A stretch of 58,995 nt of DNA from Pseudomonas citronellolis. GTDB taxonomy: Bacteria; Pseudomonadota; Gammaproteobacteria; Pseudomonadales; Pseudomonadaceae. A program made the position numbers and the translations under genes. The stretch is taken from the NCBI RefSeq assembly GCF_029335315.1, contig NZ_JARJLT010000225.1, positions 1 to 58,995 of the forward strand, in the 5' to 3' direction. Numbering within the stretch: position 1 is the stretch's first letter; the number at the start of each line of letters is the position of its first letter. Below the pieces are notes generated by a model. The model was not told where the DNA came from and ran no database searches. It saw nothing but the letters and a program-made list of their open reading frames with translations. This document shows, in pieces, positions 24,501-33,653 of this stretch.

Positions 24501-25388
24501 ATGACTACCCACAACCAATGGCTGGCCGCGCTGCTGCTGCCGATCTGCGTACTCGCCGGCTGCAAGGGCGCCGACCAGACACCCCGCGCCAGCGCTCCGG
24601 TGGCGCAACAGCAACAGCTGGGCACGATCGACTACCCGGCGCTGCCGGTGATCCGCAACGCCGTGTTCAGCATGACCCCGCTGGTGGACGGCAAACGCAA
24701 CCCGGCGGTGATGGGGCAGGTCTGCGGCCTGGCCCGTGGCGAAACCTCCCAGGCCGAGGTCGACCGCTTCATCGCCGCCAGCGGCGAAACCCGCGAGGGC
24801 CTGGAGAAGAAGGGCGGGGTGACCGGCCTGCTGGTCAGCGGCAACCTCGCGGCCCAGCAGATCGCCTGCGCCGCCTACCTGGCGACCACACCGCTGGTTC
24901 AGGTGGACGGCAACGAGTTCATCGCTCCGACCCGCGACGCCCAGGGCAAGCTGCAGGTCGACCAGGCGCGCCTGAGTGAGGTCATGGCCGTACGCCTGGC
25001 CCTGGCCCGCACCGACGCCGAGTACTTCAGCCTGATCGCCGACAAGCTGCAACAGACCCCCGGCCTGACCGACGCGCAGTACCAGAGCCGTACCCGCGAG
25101 CTGTTCGCCGAGCTGGCGCCGGCCTTCCTGAAACGGGCCAGGGAACAGATGCCGCCGGCCGGCGCGCGCTTCGACCTGCAGCGCCTGGACAACCAGCGCT
25201 TCGCCTTCAGCAGCTCCAATGGCGCCGAGTACGAATACGGCAGCGACGGCATGACCCTGCGCCAGGACAACATCACCTGGTACGGCGATGGCCAACTGAT
25301 GGGCCAGCGCCATAGCCTGAAGATCGCCTACTTCCCCAGCGCGGTCACCGACAGCCTCAAAGGCCAGCCGGAGGCGCCGCGTTCCTGA
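24501..25388 (+). CDS. Lipoprotein of unknown function in the adhesin locus
   Basis: The protein has 295 residues, with a signal peptide and lipobox (LLLPICVLAGC, Cys ~21). The mature protein has no family that I recognise. It starts with a Gln-rich spacer, is mainly helical (VDRFIAASGETREGLEKKGG; LFAELAPAFLKRAREQM), and ends with a beta-rich segment (EYEYGSDGMTLRQDNITWYG). It starts 10 bp after the TpgA-like gene, so the two are almost certainly co-transcribed. A helper role in adhesin assembly or an outer-membrane role is inferred from position only. Confidence 0.75.
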   Translation: MTTHNQWLAALLLPICVLAGCKGADQTPRASAPVAQQQQLGTIDYPALPVIRNAVFSMTPLVDGKRNPAVMGQVCGLARGETSQAEVDRFIAASGETREGLEKKGGVTGLLVSGNLAAQQIACAAYLATTPLVQVDGNEFIAPTRDAQGKLQVDQARLSEVMAVRLALARTDAEYFSLIADKLQQTPGLTDAQYQSRTRELFAELAPAFLKRAREQMPPAGARFDLQRLDNQRFAFSSSNGAEYEYGSDGMTLRQDNITWYGDGQLMGQRHSLKIAYFPSAVTDSLKGQPEAPRS

Positions 25389-25400
25389 GTGCGACGGCGA

Positions 25401-25427
25401 CGGGCGTGCACCGCCGGGGCACGCCCG
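25401..25427 (+). terminator. Hairpin between the lipoprotein and cyclase genes
   Basis: Arms CGGGCGTGC and GCACGCCCG (9 bp, perfect) lie around a 9-nt loop, 12 nt after the lipoprotein stop. There is no T tract. It may reduce read-through into the cyclase gene or protect the upstream mRNA. Confidence 0.35.
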
Positions 25428-25461
25428 CCGACAGGTTCGACCCCGGCAAGGAAGTTCGGCC

Positions 25462-27435
25462 ATGTCCATCCGCGTACGTTTGCTCTGGGTCGCCATACCG
25501 CTGCTGGTCGCCACCCTGCTGGCCGTGCAGTTGCTGTCGCGGGGCCTGCTGCTGGAGCGCTTCGACGCCGGCGACCAGTTCCAGATCAGCGAGCAGGCCG
25601 ACAACCTGGCGCTGCAGATCGACAGCTTCATCATCCGCAGCCTCAACGTGCTGCGCAGTACCGCGCTTTCGGCCGACGCCTACGCCTTCGTCCAGCATCG
25701 AAACCCCGAATTCGCCGCGAAGAACCTCGACCTCGACAGCGTGCGCAACCTGGACTTCAACTTCATCCTCTACTTCGACAACCAGGGCCACCTGATCGGT
25801 GAACGCTGGGTGATGCCCACGGACACCGAATGGGGCGACGGCCAGGCCCTGCCCAACCCGCACGCGCTACGCACCGAGATCATCCGTCGCAGTCGCGAGC
25901 TGGGCCTGCTGGTGGCGCACCACAGCGCGCTGGAGACCCGCGCGCAGTTGCTCAGCGTGCAGGGCGTGCCGACAGTGCTGGTCAGCACGCCGGTCAGCGA
26001 CGCGCTCGGCCAGGCCGTACCGATGGGCAACGCCATCGCCGGTCGGCTGCTCGGGCCGCGTCGCGTCGAACACCTGGGGCGTTTCATCCTCGGCACCTTG
26101 CAGGTGTTGCCAGCGGCGCAAGACCAGGCCTGGCAGCCGATCTCCGGCAGTCGTTTCCTCCACGAGCCCTACATCCATCTGGGCGAGCGCAGCCTGGTGG
26201 GCGACAGCGCCCAGCGGATCGACCTGGGCTTCAGCGACAACCGCAACACCCCGCAACTGCGCATGCGCATCCTCCAGCCGCGCTACCTGTACCTGCAGGG
26301 GCGGCGCGCGGTCTGGCTGTTCCTCGGCCTGGCCGCCGGCCTCTCGCTACTGGCCATCGGCCTCACCGCCTGGAGCCTGGAACACTGGGTGCTGCGCCGT
26401 GTGCAGCGGCTGGCCGGAGAGGTGGCGGCGATCGGCCCGGACACCCCGGTACCGCGCCTGAGCCTCGACGGCGACGACGAAATCGGCCGTCTCGGCGCCG
26501 ACCTCAACGCCATGCTCGAACGCCTGAGCCTGAGCGAACAGCGCGATCGCAGCATTCTCGCCGGAATCAGCGACGGCTACTTCGAGATGGACCGCGACTG
26601 CCACCTCGGCGCCAGCAACCCGGCCTTGTGCGAATTGCTCGGGCGGACGGACCAGCAGTTGCAAGGCGCGTCGCTGCGCGAGTTGCTGGCCGAGTCGGGC
26701 GAGGCGGGCAAGCTGGAGCAACTGCTGGCCAGCCTGGACGAGCAGCGCCACGCCGTGTTCAGCGCGCCCTGGCACTGCCCCGAGGGGCCGCGCCACTGCG
26801 AGGCGCGGCTTTCGGCCATCCGCGGTTCGACCGGGGAGGTCATCGGCTACCGCGCCCTGTTGCGCGACATCAGCGATCTGGTGGCCTACCAGAGCGAACT
26901 GGAGGACCTGGCCTTCAGCGACGCCCTGACCGGCCTGGCCAACCGCAAGGCCCTGCAGGCGCGCCTGCTGCAACTGTGCGCCGAACCCACGCGGCCGGCG
27001 CGCTCGAGCGCGCTGCTGTTCATCGACCTGGACAATTTCAAGCAGGCCAACGACCGCTTCGGCCACGACATCGGCGACGGCCTGCTGGTGGCCTTCAGCG
27101 AGCGCCTGCGGCGCTGCCTGCGCGGCGGCGACGACGCCTTCCGCCTGGGCGGCGACGAATTCACCGTGCTGCTGGGCAACGCCCGCCAGGCCCAGGCGCA
27201 AGCCTTCGCCCGGCGCCTGCTGAGTGTGCTCGGCCAGCCCTACGTGATCGCCGGGCAGCGCATCGACTTCGTCTCCGCCAGCATCGGCGTGGCCCTGTAC
27301 CCGCAGGACGCCGACAGCCCCGAGGAACTGCTCAAGGCCGCCGACGCCGCCATGTACCGGGCCAAGCGCACGCGCAACGCCTGCTGCTTCCACAGCCCGG
27401 CGCCCTGGACGCTACCGCCGGCCGCGAGGGGGTGA
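25462..27435 (+). CDS. Membrane diguanylate cyclase (CHASE4-PAS-GGDEF)
   Basis: The protein has 657 residues. A first membrane helix (LLWVAIPLLVATLLAVQLLS, ~residues 6-26) and a second (AVWLFLGLAAGLSLLAIGLTAW, ~283-305) enclose a periplasmic CHASE4-type sensor. After a HAMP-like linker come a PAS domain (~365-480) and a GGDEF domain with an intact GGDEF active site (residues 563-567). Five residues before it lies RGGD, the RxxD product-inhibition site. It should therefore make cyclic di-GMP from GTP in response to a periplasmic signal and be feedback-controlled. It follows the adhesin cluster on the same strand (73-bp gap), linking adhesin production to c-di-GMP by context. Confidence 0.93.
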   Translation: MSIRVRLLWVAIPLLVATLLAVQLLSRGLLLERFDAGDQFQISEQADNLALQIDSFIIRSLNVLRSTALSADAYAFVQHRNPEFAAKNLDLDSVRNLDFNFILYFDNQGHLIGERWVMPTDTEWGDGQALPNPHALRTEIIRRSRELGLLVAHHSALETRAQLLSVQGVPTVLVSTPVSDALGQAVPMGNAIAGRLLGPRRVEHLGRFILGTLQVLPAAQDQAWQPISGSRFLHEPYIHLGERSLVGDSAQRIDLGFSDNRNTPQLRMRILQPRYLYLQGRRAVWLFLGLAAGLSLLAIGLTAWSLEHWVLRRVQRLAGEVAAIGPDTPVPRLSLDGDDEIGRLGADLNAMLERLSLSEQRDRSILAGISDGYFEMDRDCHLGASNPALCELLGRTDQQLQGASLRELLAESGEAGKLEQLLASLDEQRHAVFSAPWHCPEGPRHCEARLSAIRGSTGEVIGYRALLRDISDLVAYQSELEDLAFSDALTGLANRKALQARLLQLCAEPTRPARSSALLFIDLDNFKQANDRFGHDIGDGLLVAFSERLRRCLRGGDDAFRLGGDEFTVLLGNARQAQAQAFARRLLSVLGQPYVIAGQRIDFVSASIGVALYPQDADSPEELLKAADAAMYRAKRTRNACCFHSPAPWTLPPAARG

Positions 27436-27436
27436 G

Positions 27437-28342
27437 TCAGGCCATGTCGCTGCGCGCGAAGGCCTCGCCGAGGAAGTCGAGCAGGCCGCGCACCGATGGC
27501 AACAGGCCGCGCCGGGACGGAAACACGGCATGCACGACGCCGGTGCGCGGGGCCCAGTCGGGCAGCAGGTCGAGCAGTCGTCCGGCGGCCAGGTCGTCGC
27601 GCACCACCACCGCCGGCAGGTGCACCGCGCCGACCCCGAGCAACGCCGCCTGGCGCAGCGCGGCCAGGTCGTCGGTGACCAGCCGGGGCCGGTGGCGCAC
27701 CTGGGCGCGGGCGCCGTCGGGGCCCTCCAGCTGCCACTGGTAGTCGCGCTGCGGCGAGCCCCAGTGCAGCGTCGGCAGGCTCGCCACCGCGGTAGGCGCC
27801 GGGCGCGGCCCCAGGCGCCCGGCCAGTGGCGGTGCGGCCACCACCAACTGGCGGCTCTCACCGAGCACCTTCATCACCAGCTCGCTGCCCTCCAGCGGCG
27901 GGAAGCGCACGCGCAGGGCGATGTCGAAGCCTTCCTGGATCAGGTCCACCTGGCGGTTGGTGCTTTCCACCTGAACCTCCACCAGCGGGTAGCGCAGCAT
28001 GAACTCGGCCAGCATCGGTCCCACCCAGAAGTTCAGCAGCGCCGTGGGGCAGCTCAGGCGCACCAGCCCCTGGGGCTCGGCGCGGTGGCGCTCGATGACC
28101 TCGGCGGCGCCCTCGGCCTCCACCAGCATGGCCAGGCACTGGCGATAGTATTCCTGGCCGATCTCGGTCACCGAGAAGTGGCGGGTGGAGCGCTGGATCA
28201 GGCGTACTCCGAGGCGCTCCTCCAGGGCCGCGACGCGCCGGCTGAGTTTCGACTTCGGCTGGTCGAGGGCGCGGCTGGCGGGGGCGAACCCGCCGTGCTC
28301 GACCACCCGGGCGAAGTAATACAGGTCGTTGAGATCTTCCAT
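27437..28342 (-). CDS. LysR-type transcriptional regulator
   Basis: The protein has 301 residues. The N-terminal winged helix-turn-helix reads MEDLNDLYYFARVVEHGGF and ASRALDQPKSKLSRRVAALEERLGVRLIQRSTR. The C-terminal substrate-binding domain has the usual LVRLSCPTALLNFWVGPMLAEF opening. It belongs to the subgroup with long Leu/Arg-rich dimerisation helices. It is divergent from the pirin gene across 101 bp, so it probably controls pirin and its own expression. The stop codon is 1 bp from the convergent cyclase stop. Confidence 0.92.
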   Translation of the reverse strand: MEDLNDLYYFARVVEHGGFAPASRALDQPKSKLSRRVAALEERLGVRLIQRSTRHFSVTEIGQEYYRQCLAMLVEAEGAAEVIERHRAEPQGLVRLSCPTALLNFWVGPMLAEFMLRYPLVEVQVESTNRQVDLIQEGFDIALRVRFPPLEGSELVMKVLGESRQLVVAAPPLAGRLGPRPAPTAVASLPTLHWGSPQRDYQWQLEGPDGARAQVRHRPRLVTDDLAALRQAALLGVGAVHLPAVVVRDDLAAGRLLDLLPDWAPRTGVVHAVFPSRRGLLPSVRGLLDFLGEAFARSDMA

Positions 28343-28443
28343 GGGCAGTGTTCTCCATTTGGAACGCTGAGGCTGGATTTTGCAGTCTAGTGGGTTGGCT
28401 GTTGCAAATCTAAGGTGTCTCCATGCACTTCAGGAGGCACCCC

Positions 28444-29310
28444 ATGAAAGACATCCTCGGTATCTACAGCGCGCCACGGCCGCACTGGGTCGGCGACGGT
28501 TTCCCGGTTCGCACCCTGTTCTCCTACGACAGCCTCGGCGAGCAGCTCAGCCCCTTCCTGCTGCTCGACCACGCAGGCCCCCACGACTTCCCGGCCGGCT
28601 CGCCACGCCGTGGTGTCGGCCAGCACCCGCACCGCGGTTTCGAGACCGTGACCCTGGTCTACCAGGGCGAGCTGGAACATCGCGACTCCAGCGGCGGCGG
28701 TGGGCGCATCGGCCCCGGCGACGTGCAGTGGATGACCGCCGGCCGCGGCATCCTCCACGAGGAATACCACGCCCCGGCCTTCAGCCGCGCCGGCGGCACC
28801 CTGCATATGGCGCAGCTGTGGGTCAACCTGCCGGCCCGCGACAAGCTGACCGCGCCGGCCTACCAGACCCTGCCCGACGCCGGCACTCCGCGCGTGGCGC
28901 TGCCCGGCGGCGCCGGCCAGTTGCGCGTGATCGCCGGCGCTTACGGCGGCCTGCGCGGCCCGGCGCGCACCTTCAGCCCGCTCGACGTCTGGGACCTGTG
29001 CGTGAGCCCGGGCCGCGCCTTCGAGTTGCGCGTCGCCGAAGGGCGCAACACCGCGCTGGTGGTGTTGCGTGGCGGCATGCGGATTAACGGAGACGAACGC
29101 CTGGGTGAGGGCCAGATGGCGCTGTTCGGCCGGCGCGGCGACGCCATCGATCTGGAAGCCGAAAGCGACACCCTGGCGCTGCTGCTCGCCGGCGAAGCCC
29201 TGGACGAGCCGATCGTCGGCTACGGGCCCTTCGTCATGAACAGCCGCGAGCAGATCGAACAGGCGCTGGATGACTGGCGCCTGGGCCGCTTCGGACCAAT
29301 GGCCGAGTGA
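28444..29310 (+). CDS. Pirin-family bicupin protein
   Basis: The protein has 288 residues; AGGAGG lies upstream of ATG 28444. The first cupin has the metal-site motif GVGQHPHRGFETVTLVYQG and HEEYH (His/Glu ligands of the pirin iron site), followed by DVQWMTAGRGILHEE. The second cupin is the usual degenerate one. Bacterial pirins include quercetinase-active enzymes and proteins that bind pyruvate dehydrogenase E1; which applies here is not evident. The divergent LysR gene suggests regulation by an aromatic or oxidative signal (inference). Confidence 0.92.
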   Translation: MKDILGIYSAPRPHWVGDGFPVRTLFSYDSLGEQLSPFLLLDHAGPHDFPAGSPRRGVGQHPHRGFETVTLVYQGELEHRDSSGGGGRIGPGDVQWMTAGRGILHEEYHAPAFSRAGGTLHMAQLWVNLPARDKLTAPAYQTLPDAGTPRVALPGGAGQLRVIAGAYGGLRGPARTFSPLDVWDLCVSPGRAFELRVAEGRNTALVVLRGGMRINGDERLGEGQMALFGRRGDAIDLEAESDTLALLLAGEALDEPIVGYGPFVMNSREQIEQALDDWRLGRFGPMAE

Positions 29311-29410
29311 TTGTCACGTGCCGGACTCGGCGAGCGCCTAGTCTGGTTGGATGCCGGCGCAGGACGCGCGGGCTAGCCGGGCAGGAGGCCCACCCCCTGA
29401 GGAAACCCAG

Positions 29411-30097
29411 ATGAGCCATTTCAGCAACATCGCCAATTTCAACGGCCAGCGCCCGGTGATCGACCCCGACGACACCGCCATGCTGCTGATCGACCACCAG
29501 AGCGGGCTGTTCCAGACGGTCAAGGACATGCCCATGACCGAGTTGCGCGCCAACGCCATCACCCTGGCGAAGATCGCCAGCCTGGCGCAGATTCCGCTGA
29601 TCACCACCGCCTCGGTGCCGCAGGGGCCCAATGGCCCGCTGATCCCGGAAATCCACGAAGCCGCGCCGCACGCGCAGTACGTGGCGCGCAAGGGCGAGAT
29701 CAACGCCTGGGACAACCCCGAGTTCGTCGCCGCGGTGGAGAAGACCGGCAAGAAGACCCTGGTCATCGCCGGCACCATCACCAGCGTGTGCATGGCCTTC
29801 CCGGCGATCGCCGCGGTCAACGCTGGCTACCGGGTGTTCGCGGTGATCGACGCCTCCGGCACCTATTCCAAGGCCGCCCAGGAAATCACCCTGGCCCGTG
29901 TGGTGCAGGCCGGCGTGGTGCCGATGGACACCGCCGCGGTGTGCTCGGAGATCCAGCGCACCTGGAACCGCCCCGACGCGGCGCAGTGGGCCGAGGCCTA
30001 CAGCCACATCTTCCCGCACTACCGCCTGCTGATCGAAAGCTACACCAAGGCCCAGCAGGTGGTGACCGAGCACGAGATCCTGGACTCGCAACGCTGA
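29411..30097 (+). CDS. Isochorismatase-like cysteine hydrolase
   Basis: The protein has 228 residues. Members use an Asp-Lys-Cys triad; visible here are Asp in [11 protein letters not shown], a Lys in the [11 protein letters not shown] strand region, and Cys in [19 protein letters not shown]. It is related to YcaC and to the next gene, with which it shares the [28 protein letters not shown] block, but has about 20 extra N-terminal and C-terminal residues. The substrate is unknown. GAGGAAACC precedes the ATG. It is 52 bp from ycaC on the same strand and likely arose by duplication. Confidence 0.88.
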   Translation: MSHFSNIANFNGQRPVIDPDDTAMLLIDHQSGLFQTVKDMPMTELRANAITLAKIASLAQIPLITTASVPQGPNGPLIPEIHEAAPHAQYVARKGEINAWDNPEFVAAVEKTGKKTLVIAGTITSVCMAFPAIAAVNAGYRVFAVIDASGTYSKAAQEITLARVVQAGVVPMDTAAVCSEIQRTWNRPDAAQWAEAYSHIFPHYRLLIESYTKAQQVVTEHEILDSQR

Positions 30098-30149
30098 GTC
30101 CGCACTTGCCCGGCGGAGGCCGGGCACTCCCCAGCAAGAGGAAAGCGCA

Positions 30150-30776
30150 ATGAGCAAGCCCTATGTTCGCCTCGACAAGACCCAGGCCGCCGTCCTGCTG
30201 GTCGACCACCAGGCCGGACTGCTGTCCCTGGTCCGCGACATCGAACCGGACAAGTTCAAGAACAACGTGCTGGCCCTGGCGGACCTGGCCAAGTACTTCA
30301 AGCTGCCGACCATCCTCACCACCAGCTTCGAGAGCGGCCCCAACGGCCCGCTGGTGCCCGAGCTGAAGGAACTGTTCCCGGAAGCGCCGTACATCGCCCG
30401 GCCGGGCAACATCAACGCCTGGGACAACGAGGACTTCGTCAAGGCGGTGAAAGCCACCGGCAAGAAACAGCTGATCATCGCCGGGGTGGTCACCGAGGTG
30501 TGCGTGGCCTTCCCGGCGCTGTCGGCGCTGGAGGAGGGCTTCGACGTGTTCGTGGTGGCCGACGCCTCCGGGACCTTCAACGAAGTCACCCGCGACGCCG
30601 CCTGGCGCCGCATGGAGGCCGCCGGGGCGCAGATGATGACCTGGTTCGGCGTGGCCTGCGAACTGCACCGCGACTGGCGCAACGACATCGAGGGCCTGGC
30701 CGCGCTGTTCTCCGCACACATCCCCGACTACCGCAACCTGATCACCAGCTACAGCACCCTGACCGCCGGCAAGTGA
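30150..30776 (+). CDS. ycaC: YcaC-family hydrolase
   Basis: The protein has 208 residues and is nearly collinear with E. coli YcaC as I recall it, for example LLVDHQAGLLSLVRDIEP, GPNGPLVPELKELFP, then GKKQLIIAGVVTEVCVAF and MTWFGVACELHRDWRNDIEG. YcaC forms an octameric barrel with an Asp-Lys-Cys active site (Cys within VTEVCVAF), and its physiological substrate is not settled. AAGAGGAAAG lies upstream of the ATG. A strong terminator follows, closing the pirin-hydrolase group. Confidence 0.92.
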   Translation: MSKPYVRLDKTQAAVLLVDHQAGLLSLVRDIEPDKFKNNVLALADLAKYFKLPTILTTSFESGPNGPLVPELKELFPEAPYIARPGNINAWDNEDFVKAVKATGKKQLIIAGVVTEVCVAFPALSALEEGFDVFVVADASGTFNEVTRDAAWRRMEAAGAQMMTWFGVACELHRDWRNDIEGLAALFSAHIPDYRNLITSYSTLTAGK

Positions 30777-30814
30777 GGTTGCGGGCGTCGCTGCAGCGGC
30801 GCGCGCGACCCAAC

Positions 30815-30856
30815 AGACCGCCAACCGGCGACGTCCGGTTGGCGGTCTTTGTTTTT
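30815..30856 (+). terminator. Rho-independent terminator after ycaC
   Basis: A 14-bp perfect stem (AGACCGCCAACCGG / CCGGTTGGCGGTCT) with a 6-nt loop is followed by TTGTTTTT. Confidence 0.93.
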
Positions 30857-31145
30857 CGTGCGCAGGGCAGGGAAGATCTGGGTGCTCTTCGCGGCTTCGG
30901 GGGCGCCTGGTTCTTGTCCGCGAACCCCGGTTGTCCCGGGCTTCCCAGGTTGGCGGAAATGGAAAAGGCGCAGGATGGTGCCTGACGCGAAGGCTGCACT
31001 GCTCCGACGTCGGATCGCTCCGGATTTCCAGATGTGTCTGACAGACACTCGCTGAGCAGATTGCTCCCATCACTCCTTTGGTCGGTGCTCGGTCGTGATC
31101 CGCCCGTGGCACCGCTGCTCTGGCCGTGAGCGAAAGGAAGTGACG
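30857..31145. other. Non-coding gap before the lipase gene
   Basis: No convincing gene is seen in this stretch between the ycaC terminator and the lipase gene. It holds a 15-bp palindrome, GTGTCTG-A-CAGACAC, at 31034-31048, about 100 bp before the lipase ATG, which may be an operator. GGAAGTGACG provides the ribosome binding site at its right end. Confidence 0.4.
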
Positions 31146-33215
31146 ATGGACAAGTTCGATACAACGCACCGTACGGATACGCTATGCCCAGACAAGGTCG
31201 TCGTGTGTGGTCCGCAAAGAAAACGCTGGCTCGAAATTCAACTGGTGGACGAGCACGGCGAAGCCCTGCCATACCTTCCCTATCGAGCACAGAACGACGC
31301 CACGCGAGAAGGCGTCGTGCCGGAGTACCGTGGGCAGACCGACGCCGATGGTGTGATCCGCATCGAAGGGTTGCACTCGATTCCCATCACCCTGTTCATC
31401 GATGCCGACCCATTGGCGGAAGTACTGCAAACCCGGCGCTTGCGTGCCAGGCGCGCCGAACCGAAGCGACCCGTCATCGGTGACCCCACGCCACTGCACA
31501 GCCCGCAGCGAACGGGCTACTCCCCCGTCGAGGCGCAGGCAATCGCGGCGGGGCACGACTATCACCACGTGCGCATCGGCCAACTGTGCGACAGGCCTCC
31601 TCGACTCGATCCGCCATTGCCAGAAGGGGAGCCACTACCGCTCTACCACTTCCCCGACAGCCGCTTCAGTGGATACACCCTCGGCAGCGAGGTGGGGTAT
31701 CGCCAAGCCTATAAGCGCCTGGACCGTCGCCATGTCCTGGAGGTGTGCCCGTTCCGCGCCTGGTCGCTGGTGCTGCACCACCAACGTGACTACAGCCTGG
31801 TCACGGCCTACAACCTGGGTCTGATGAGTTTGCTGGCGTATAGCACTGACAAACCAGGGAAGTACGGTTCCGTGGAAGAGTTCTTCTTGGCGCAATGCCT
31901 GGACCTGTCACGCACACCTCGGGTCAGGGATAGGTACGCGAACCCGCCTTGTGTCGTGGTCGATGTGCCTTTCAGCGAGCGCTACGTCCAAGCGGCAATG
32001 CTGGACAGCAAAAATGCCAAGCCACCGGAGGGGGACACCCAACTGTTCTATGCGATCAATGCGTCGCAGGTGCTGGTGGGGTGGCGTGGCACTGAAATGA
32101 ATTTTCCCTTTCCTGACTTGGTCACGGATGTCACCTTTCGCCCGGTCAAACCGGAGGTGCAGGCCAATTGCGAGCCGAAGGTACTCTGTGCCGACCTCAC
32201 GCCCAGTGGGAGTGTGCACCTGGGGTTTCGCGACGCTTATGAGGTTGCTCGAAGAGCATTCAAACGCGACCTAGGAAATACCTTTCGAGACCGGTTGGTC
32301 GGTAAAGACTTGTTTATTTGCGGTCACAGCCTGGGGGGCGCTCTAGGGCTCATCCACGCGGCCTCCCTGAAAGACCTTAACCCCCTGCTATACACCTATG
32401 GCATGCCGCGTACTTTCACCCTGCAAGCCGTGGCCTGCCTGGATGATGTGCGGCATTTTCGTCACGTCAACGATACCGACCTGATCCCCGAGGTACCGCC
32501 CGAAGCCGACCTGGAGAATTCGCTGTACAAACTCTACGGGCCACTGGGCGCCACTCTGGGTACGGCCTGGTCGATAGGGCAGCTTCTGGCCGACCCACTT
32601 ATCAAGGGGCAGGACCCGTTCTACCATCACGGTGAAATCGCCGCCTTCTACCGTACCGAACAGTACACGCAGGTTCGCGCTTCGGATAACCCGTTCTACA
32701 AGATGCGCGAAGGATTGGGCGCGCCCTACCACACCACGCTCAATCAACGCCTGCCAGCCGATGTCAAGCTGTTCCTGGTGCCGAGCCTGAGCGAAACGGA
32801 CGACGAACAGACTCGTGCCGCGCAGCAGCGTTACACCGCCTCCCTCACGCCTGAAAGCCGGGAGCGCTACTTCCCCCAGGGGCGCAATGCCAAGCGCGGC
32901 AACTTGCTGGGGCTGCGCAACCACTTCCTGGGTAAGTACCAGCCGTTCATCTATGGCCAGTTGGTTGAGTCCATCGATCCCTCTCGGATGCAGGAGCGCC
33001 AGAGCGATCGCCGCAAACTCGAGGATCAGATGGCCAAACACAAAGAACTGATACCCAAGGACGCATTGCTCCGTGATCGCCTGTTCCTCGCATTACAGAG
33101 CCAGGTCAGCTTGACGCTGGAATGTACCCGGCAGCTCGAGGGTGGCCGAGACGCTTTGGAGCGTTTCGAAGCGGTGGCCGAAGACAATATCTACATGGAG
33201 ATGCCCCATGGCTGA
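31146..33215 (+). CDS. Class-3 lipase, probable type VI secretion lipase effector
   Basis: The protein has 689 residues and no signal peptide. Residues ~20-90 form a small beta-rich N-terminal domain (WLEIQLVDEHGEALPYLPYRA...GVIRIEGL) of the kind seen at the front of type VI effectors. Residues ~250-530 form an alpha/beta-hydrolase class-3 lipase domain: nucleophile elbow CGHSLGGALG (Ser395), LYTYGMPRTF, the Asp region VNDTDLIPEVPP and a likely catalytic His in PFYHHGE. A helical C-terminal tail follows. It overlaps a lipoprotein gene by 8 bp, the arrangement of Tle-type phospholipase effectors and their periplasmic immunity proteins. No vgrG, hcp or PAAR gene lies nearby, so delivery by type VI secretion is inferred. 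Confidence 0.78.
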   Translation: MDKFDTTHRTDTLCPDKVVVCGPQRKRWLEIQLVDEHGEALPYLPYRAQNDATREGVVPEYRGQTDADGVIRIEGLHSIPITLFIDADPLAEVLQTRRLRARRAEPKRPVIGDPTPLHSPQRTGYSPVEAQAIAAGHDYHHVRIGQLCDRPPRLDPPLPEGEPLPLYHFPDSRFSGYTLGSEVGYRQAYKRLDRRHVLEVCPFRAWSLVLHHQRDYSLVTAYNLGLMSLLAYSTDKPGKYGSVEEFFLAQCLDLSRTPRVRDRYANPPCVVVDVPFSERYVQAAMLDSKNAKPPEGDTQLFYAINASQVLVGWRGTEMNFPFPDLVTDVTFRPVKPEVQANCEPKVLCADLTPSGSVHLGFRDAYEVARRAFKRDLGNTFRDRLVGKDLFICGHSLGGALGLIHAASLKDLNPLLYTYGMPRTFTLQAVACLDDVRHFRHVNDTDLIPEVPPEADLENSLYKLYGPLGATLGTAWSIGQLLADPLIKGQDPFYHHGEIAAFYRTEQYTQVRASDNPFYKMREGLGAPYHTTLNQRLPADVKLFLVPSLSETDDEQTRAAQQRYTASLTPESRERYFPQGRNAKRGNLLGLRNHFLGKYQPFIYGQLVESIDPSRMQERQSDRRKLEDQMAKHKELIPKDALLRDRLFLALQSQVSLTLECTRQLEGGRDALERFEAVAEDNIYMEMPHG

Positions 33216-33653
33216 GTACCGGCGAGCCCGTATACCACTGCACCTCTCCAGCGCGCTGCTCGCAACGACTGTCAGCCTGACCGGTTGCGCCAAGGATCAA
33301 AGCCTGGCGCCGCCCGCGAACAGCGAGCAGGTCACCGTCCGGATCAAGGTTCCTGTGGAATTGAAAGCAAGAACCCTGGAGGTTCAGTACCGCTCAACGC
33401 TGTGCACCTTCACCGACCACGGTGCCTATGGTGACCCCTATCAGCGCGATGGTTACCAGAACATGGAAATCGAACCCACACGCCAGGGGCAGAGCGATAT
33501 CTATGAAGCCAGGTTGCCTCGAGATGGCGGCGGCGCCTGTCAGTGGCGGCTGAGCAACGTGACCTTTGGTGTTACCTACCGGGAGCCTGAGCGCTTTGGT
33601 GAGAATGCTGTTTATGGTGCTGGCGGCGGGGTGGTGGTGATCTTTGATGACAA
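33208..33653 (+). repeat. Direct repeat, 5' half of lipoprotein gene (unit 1)
   Basis: This segment recurs at 34080-34526 with only scattered differences, offset by 872 bp. The similarity drops sharply after the codons for GVVV-I/M-FDDN. Confidence 0.8.

Noticed and set aside
31095-31145. Earlier GTG start for the lipase
   Set aside because: The ATG at 31146 has a good ribosome binding site, and the extra residues look non-coding.
30742-31290. 182-codon open frame on the minus strand before the lipase gene
   Set aside because: It runs through the ycaC terminator and the lipase start, and its product shows no recognisable features.
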